Positions 22,087-25,066 of a DNA stretch of 25,066 bases are shown here, piece after piece. The stretch comes from a virus, in IMG/VR virus record IMGVR_UViG_3300009079_000120, positions 1 to 25,066 of that record; one strand, written 5' to 3'. The translations under genes and the position numbers were made by a program. Position 1 is the stretch's first letter. The number at the start of each line of letters is the position of its first letter. The notes under the pieces are model-generated. The model was not told the origin of the DNA, ran no database searches, and saw only the letters and a program-made list of their open reading frames with translations.

Positions 22087-22923
22087 CTAAACTGAGAATT
22101 CAAAGGCTATCGCTGGGTGGTGCTGATAATTAATGACTTGAAAGTCGTCCACCGTCACCCACGTATCCATGTCTTCCAATGTTTCAATTTTAGGGTTAAT
22201 GATTAACGATGGAGGATCGAAAGGTTTACGGGACAACTGCTGTCTCAGAGGTAGCATCTGATTCTCGTAGATATGGGCATTTACTATTTTATGGTAAGCG
22301 ATTCCCGGCTTAAGGCCAGTAATTTTCGCCATAACCATAAGCAACCAGCAGACCTGAATCATATTAAATCCAAGCCCCAGAGGGACATCAGCACTGCGCT
22401 GATAGGATGTAAGGTACAGAGTTCCATCCAGCACACTAAATATGTGCTGGTATAAACAAGGCCTTAAACAACCTTGGTTAAGCTCCCCCGGGTTCCAGTA
22501 GGTGATAATTTCACCACGATCATCGAGCCCCTTACGAAGGTCTTCATAAACCTTCTTGAGCTGATCCACGTTGTGACCCCAGTTTCTGCCTTGAACCCCA
22601 TACACTCGGCCCATATCCCCCGGACGGCGGCAGAATCTGCTACTTTTCCATATCGGAGCATTGGCATTAGCGTCCCAAGTGTCAGTGCCCAGTGCTTGAA
22701 ATTCTGCTACGTTATCGTAACCTCTCCAGTAGCCCAGCATCTCAGCGACGGCTTTACGCCAATAGGCTTTTTTGGTTGTCAGCAGGGCAATTTGCCCCTC
22801 ACGACAATCGTATTCTAGATTCGCATCGATAACGGTAAGACAACGAGCACCGGTACGTTCGTTTTTAACCCATTTACCGGTATCGATAATGCGATTAACT
22901 AAATCAATATATTGTTGAGACAT
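22087..22923 (-). CDS. thyA: Thymidylate synthase family protein (dTMP synthesis, or dUMP hydroxymethylase-like)
   Basis: This 278-residue ThyA-type enzyme converts dUMP with methylene-tetrahydrofolate to dTMP in the classical case. Compared with E. coli ThyA I place Arg23 (R21), Glu61 (E58), Trp83 (W80), Tyr108 (Y94), nucleophile Cys156 (C146), Gln175/Arg176/Ser177 (Q165-S167), Asp179, Asn187 (N177), His217 and Tyr219 (H207/Y209). Asn187 argues for a dUMP substrate rather than dCMP. The residue after Arg136 is Gly instead of the second phosphate-binding arginine, and the His after the nucleophile is Leu. There is an insert of ~10 residues before DMGRVYG. It supplies the phage with thymidylate or a modified pyrimidine. 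AAGGGGG precedes the ATG. Base composition looks more AT-rich than in the neighbours, consistent with separate acquisition. Confidence 0.9.
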   Translation of the reverse strand: MSQQYIDLVNRIIDTGKWVKNERTGARCLTVIDANLEYDCREGQIALLTTKKAYWRKAVAEMLGYWRGYDNVAEFQALGTDTWDANANAPIWKSSRFCRRPGDMGRVYGVQGRNWGHNVDQLKKVYEDLRKGLDDRGEIITYWNPGELNQGCLRPCLYQHIFSVLDGTLYLTSYQRSADVPLGLGFNMIQVCWLLMVMAKITGLKPGIAYHKIVNAHIYENQMLPLRQQLSRKPFDPPSLIINPKIETLEDMDTWVTVDDFQVINYQHHPAIAFEFSV

Positions 22924-22925
22924 TT

Positions 22926-23165
22926 TTAATCCCCCTTAGGTACTATCTTAATCTTTCCACAGTCGCACTGCAGCACAGTAGAGGTTGTCCACTCCCACCT
23001 GAACCCAGTCACCTGTGTGGCCTGTTTCCTGAACCCAGTCGCCTGTGTGGCCTGTTTCCTGCCCCCCGTTTCACGGTAATCATGCCACCCTATGAGGCAT
23101 CCCCAAGTTTTTGCACGAGGTTTTAAAGCGATAACCACGATTGCCAACAAATCGCCGAGGCTCAT
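22926..23165 (-). CDS. Small protein with split Cys motif and duplicated decapeptide
   Basis: This 79-residue protein starts with a hydrophobic helix (MSLGDLLAIVVIALK), then GCLIGWHDYRET, a perfectly placed 30-bp tandem duplication (RKQATQATGF, RKQATQVTGF) and finally TTSTVLQCDCGKIKIVPKGD. The C...GWH ... CDCGK pattern is like small prophage zinc proteins (DUF1660-like), with the repeat inserted between the two halves. The hydrophobic N-terminus could be a membrane anchor. The ATG overlaps the upstream stop (ATGA). Its function is unknown. Confidence 0.6.
   Translation of the reverse strand: MSLGDLLAIVVIALKPRAKTWGCLIGWHDYRETGGRKQATQATGFRKQATQVTGFRWEWTTSTVLQCDCGKIKIVPKGD
22998..23061 (-). repeat. 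30-bp tandem duplication inside a small gene
   Basis: Units at 22998-23027 and 23028-23057 differ in one base (A/G at 23011/23041), followed by four further bases of a third unit. The reading frame is kept, adding ten residues. Confidence 0.9.
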
Positions 23166-23440
23166 GCCACATACTCCTCGGCTTTTTCGGCACGAATTTG
23201 TGCCTCGAAAAAATTCAGGGCTTTATTTTTAAAAATGTTCAGGCAGGCCTCCCGAGCCGGAGGGCGCAATTGTGCGTACTGAAATTTTCTCCGGAACCCA
23301 GCCCGCTTGAAACGGCAAACAGGCACCGTTATAAGAACGGTCAGCTCACACTGCCCGTCTGGGAGGACGTTTACCGAGGCCTCGCATGAGTAACCTATAA
23401 AATCTTCGATTTCTTTCAGTGTTTTCGTATCTATAATCAT
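23162..23440 (-). CDS. Small phage protein, unknown function
   Basis: This 92-residue protein starts MIIDTKTLKEIEDFIGYSCE, with a beta-rich middle (CELTVLITVPVCRFKRAGF) and a basic-helical end that finishes in an acidic LNFFEAQIRAEKAEEYVA. The start at 23440 has GAGGT ten bases upstream; the stop overlaps the next ATG (ATGA). No motif is recognised. Confidence 0.65.
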   Translation of the reverse strand: MIIDTKTLKEIEDFIGYSCEASVNVLPDGQCELTVLITVPVCRFKRAGFRRKFQYAQLRPPAREACLNIFKNKALNFFEAQIRAEKAEEYVA

Positions 23441-23443
23441 TGG

Positions 23444-23683
23444 CTATAGTACCTCTTTGCATAGGTGGTCGATCAGGTTTATAAGCTCCGTATAGGTCTG
23501 GCTAACGGACCCTGCATTCTTTACCAGCTGCAGGGTTTCCTCCAGCTTTTCGATGCGGGAGGCGGCCTCTAGCGAGATCGGGGGTATGAAGTCTGCAAAG
23601 GATCGGGTGCCGTAGGCGCCGTCAGGACCGACCTGATACTGCCCGCGCAAGCGGTTTACCAACGTAGAATTATCAGGCCTCAT
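23444..23683 (-). CDS. Small phage protein, unknown function
   Basis: This 79-residue protein contains STLVNRLRGQYQVGPDGAYG, a RIEKLEETLQLVKNA helix and a C-terminal helix ending LCKEVL. The PIS-LEAASRIEKLE stretch is common in short phage accessory proteins of enterobacterial phages. It starts with an ATGA overlap with the upstream gene. No function is known. Confidence 0.65.
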   Translation of the reverse strand: MRPDNSTLVNRLRGQYQVGPDGAYGTRSFADFIPPISLEAASRIEKLEETLQLVKNAGSVSQTYTELINLIDHLCKEVL

Positions 23684-24201
23684 TTGGGGGCCTCCTTCTT
23701 TGCATGTTTATTCTCCAACTGCAGGTATTCAACGTTGGTTATCTCAACGCAGCCGTTCACCTTGTCGCAGGACTCTGGCATCATAAACACCATAGAATTG
23801 TGCCTTGGTTTATAGGTATAGCCCGGGCTGGTCGGAAAGTAAGTTAGGCGGTTAAACCCGAACAGCTCTTCCAGCTCCTTACCGTCTACCGCCACCTCTT
23901 TGGACATCAGGTTATACGCTTTATACAGCGGCGAAGATTTTTTGACCTTAGGACGAGTAATCCCCTCTTTGGGTATCGTCCACTCGTCCCTGTCCTCCCG
24001 CTTACTGTGGTCTGATCTGGAGGATTTAAACCCGGCTAGGGTCTGTCCGTACAGCCCTCTCAGGTAAAATACCGCTTGGGTAAGACCGTGGGCAGAGGCA
24101 AAGGCGTCTGCAACCTTCTGCGCAGCCTGTCTCTCATCTACTAGGTCTGCCATAGCGGCTAGCATGGCTGGGTCGGTTACTTTGAAGTACCGGGTAGTCA
24201 T
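23680..24201 (-). CDS. Phage protein of unknown function
   Basis: This 173-residue protein starts MTTRYFKVTDPAMLAAMADL, overlapping the upstream stop by four bases. The N-terminal half is helical (DERQAAQKVADAFASAHGLT, FYLRGLYGQTLAGF), followed by a charged segment (SSRSDHSKREDRDEWTIPKE) and a mixed end with FGFNRLTYFPTSPGYTYKP. No catalytic motif or membrane segment is seen. It is the largest gene of unknown function in the small-gene train. Being coupled on both sides, it is clearly expressed as part of one operon. Confidence 0.65.
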   Translation of the reverse strand: MTTRYFKVTDPAMLAAMADLVDERQAAQKVADAFASAHGLTQAVFYLRGLYGQTLAGFKSSRSDHSKREDRDEWTIPKEGITRPKVKKSSPLYKAYNLMSKEVAVDGKELEELFGFNRLTYFPTSPGYTYKPRHNSMVFMMPESCDKVNGCVEITNVEYLQLENKHAKKEAPK

Positions 24202-24491
24202 GACTTTTTAACCTGCAAAATAACCTTTCCCATCTCTCTGTGTATGCGGACATAGCTTAGGCTGTCCGCCCCGGAAAACTCTCTCAATACCTCCCACGCA
24301 GCCGCCGACTCTGTTGAGTGTTTATGCGCCAGTTTTTTGAACCTGCGGTAGGATATTTCACCGGTAATATAGTGTTTAGATAAGTCGGCCAGTATCATAT
24401 CGTTATACATAACCACCTTTTGCTGAGTGTACGCTTTAGTTCCTTTAGGGATTACGCACAGGTCTTCATAAACTTCATTTGTTCCAGTCAT
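24198..24491 (-). CDS. Small phage protein of unknown function
   Basis: This 97-residue protein begins MTGTNEVYEDLCVIPKGTKA, then a stretch of helices (MILADLSKHYITGEISYRRF, TESAAAWEVLREFSG), and ends REMGKVILQVKKS. Its ATG overlaps the upstream TGA and its stop overlaps the next ATG, both by four bases. No family is recognised. Confidence 0.65.
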   Translation of the reverse strand: MTGTNEVYEDLCVIPKGTKAYTQQKVVMYNDMILADLSKHYITGEISYRRFKKLAHKHSTESAAAWEVLREFSGADSLSYVRIHREMGKVILQVKKS

Positions 24492-24754
24492 TCTGGTTTC
24501 CTCTTTACGTTATTGTGATCGTTGTCAGGGTGCAGCGTTTTTGGCCACAGCCGGTTATGCGGTTCCAGTTGTTGAACGATGGTCAATACCTCTTTGACCC
24601 CTATTAAATCCTTCTCATACTCCTCACAGTGGGCAGTGAAGTGGTCAACCACTGTCTTTAGCTGGTTATCGTATGCGGTCACGTACTGACGCTCGGTGAT
24701 CACCTTAGGGTCATCATCTTTGGTGTATTCACACAGCACTTCAAATACTTTCAT
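24488..24754 (-). CDS. Small phage protein of unknown function
   Basis: This 88-residue protein begins MKVFEVLCEYTKDDDPKVIT, with AGGAGAT seven bases upstream of its ATG; the ribosome site overlaps the stop of the previous gene. It has a strand-helix layout (EVLCEYT, VTAYDNQLKTVVDHFTAHCE) and an ending rich in His, Asn and Lys. No family is recognised. Confidence 0.65.
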   Translation of the reverse strand: MKVFEVLCEYTKDDDPKVITERQYVTAYDNQLKTVVDHFTAHCEEYEKDLIGVKEVLTIVQQLEPHNRLWPKTLHPDNDHNNVKRKPE

Positions 24755-24758
24755 TGGT

Positions 24759-24947
24759 TCATCTCCTATCGATAGGCGGCAGGGTTTTGGGATTTGACGC
24801 CCGAATAACGGCTATCTGGGCGTTGGCTGCTGCCACCCCTGCGGCATCCCCTCTATTGGCCGCGGCAATAGCTGCCAATCGGAGGCGTTCAAGGGCTTCG
24901 TCGCGTCGTTCGTTACTATCGACAACTAGCTGGCGTTTTACGGTCAT
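24759..24947 (-). CDS. Small Ala/Arg-rich helical phage protein
   Basis: The protein is 62 residues from ATG 24947, which overlaps the TGA of the upstream gene (ATGA) and has GGAGA six bases before it. A longer frame from 24977 would overlap the neighbour and lacks a ribosome site. It is almost all helical (ERRDEALERLRLAAIAAANR, AAGVAAANAQIAVIRA), with repeated AAxA and charged positions. It may form a coiled coil or bind a partner; function unknown. Confidence 0.6.
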   Translation of the reverse strand: MTVKRQLVVDSNERRDEALERLRLAAIAAANRGDAAGVAAANAQIAVIRASNPKTLPPIDRR

Positions 24948-25066
24948 GCTGTGTCTCCGTAAAGCTCTGACCGGCACAAGATCATACCAGCGTAGTTAAT
25001 GACATCGACCATGTCCCCTTTTTCTACGTGCTCTTTAAGAGCTTCTAACAATATCTCGTTAGTGCA
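24944..25066 (-). CDS. C-terminal part of a small phage protein, N-terminus outside window
   Basis: An open frame enters from the right edge and ends with TGA at 24944-24946, giving 40 residues in the window (TNEILLEALKEHVEKGDMVD and on to SELYGDTA). The KGDMVDVINYAGMILCR stretch resembles the end of small phage proteins, often annotated as nucleotide-related or hypothetical, that finish with a DVxNYAxM motif. Coupling to the next gene by ATGA and the presence of GGAGA support real translation. The start and full length cannot be seen. Confidence 0.65.
   Translation of the reverse strand, partial: CTNEILLEALKEHVEKGDMVDVINYAGMILCRSELYGDTA

Overview
The window looks like part of a lambda-like, long-tailed (siphovirus) bacteriophage or prophage genome. 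Every well-supported gene reads on the minus strand, so transcription runs from right to left. The evidence is a complete and colinear head-tail cassette: terminase, portal, S49 protease/scaffold, decoration protein, major capsid protein, neck proteins, tail terminator, tail tube, frameshifted tail chaperone, tape measure and tail tip. The Shine-Dalgarno sequences, sigma-70-like promoters and kinds of small phage genes suggest a gammaproteobacterial host, but nothing fixes the genus. I see no integrase, repressor, lysis or replication gene, so I cannot say whether the phage is temperate.

Right part (about 19.97-25.07 kb): a dense train of small, mostly uncharacterised phage genes joined by 1-13 bp overlaps, many of the ATGA or TAATG type. 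One is a ThyA-family thymidylate synthase homologue (22087-22923). Several others are Cys-rich small proteins. The gene 3' of the synthase is preceded by a GC-rich, hairpin-forming spacer (21916-22086) that holds a possible 29-codon ORF.

Junction (19781-19973): this is the main regulatory spacer. Reading leftwards it has a TTGACA/CATACT promoter, an intrinsic terminator, a second TTGACA/TACACT promoter and then the terminase operon. A perfect 18-bp palindrome lies 9 bp upstream of the first -35. The roughly 75-nt RNA that the first promoter and terminator would define contains CCUCCUUA, the same sequence as the anti-Shine-Dalgarno tail of 16S rRNA.

Middle and left (1-19.78 kb): DNA packaging comes first (putative small subunit, HTH protein, GpA-type large terminase). 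Capsid assembly follows (portal, protease with a nested Nu3-like scaffold start, decoration protein, capsid protein). Then come the neck (connector, stopper-like protein, gp10/Z-like protein, tail terminator) and the tail (tube, G/GT chaperones made by a -1 frameshift at A AAA AAG, a 1234-aa tape measure, a small distal-tail protein). A tip or host-recognition protein of more than 1244 aa runs off the left edge. Strong hairpins lie just downstream of the capsid, tail tube and chaperone genes and probably help set protein ratios within one long operon. No stretch of 300 bases lacks a gene.
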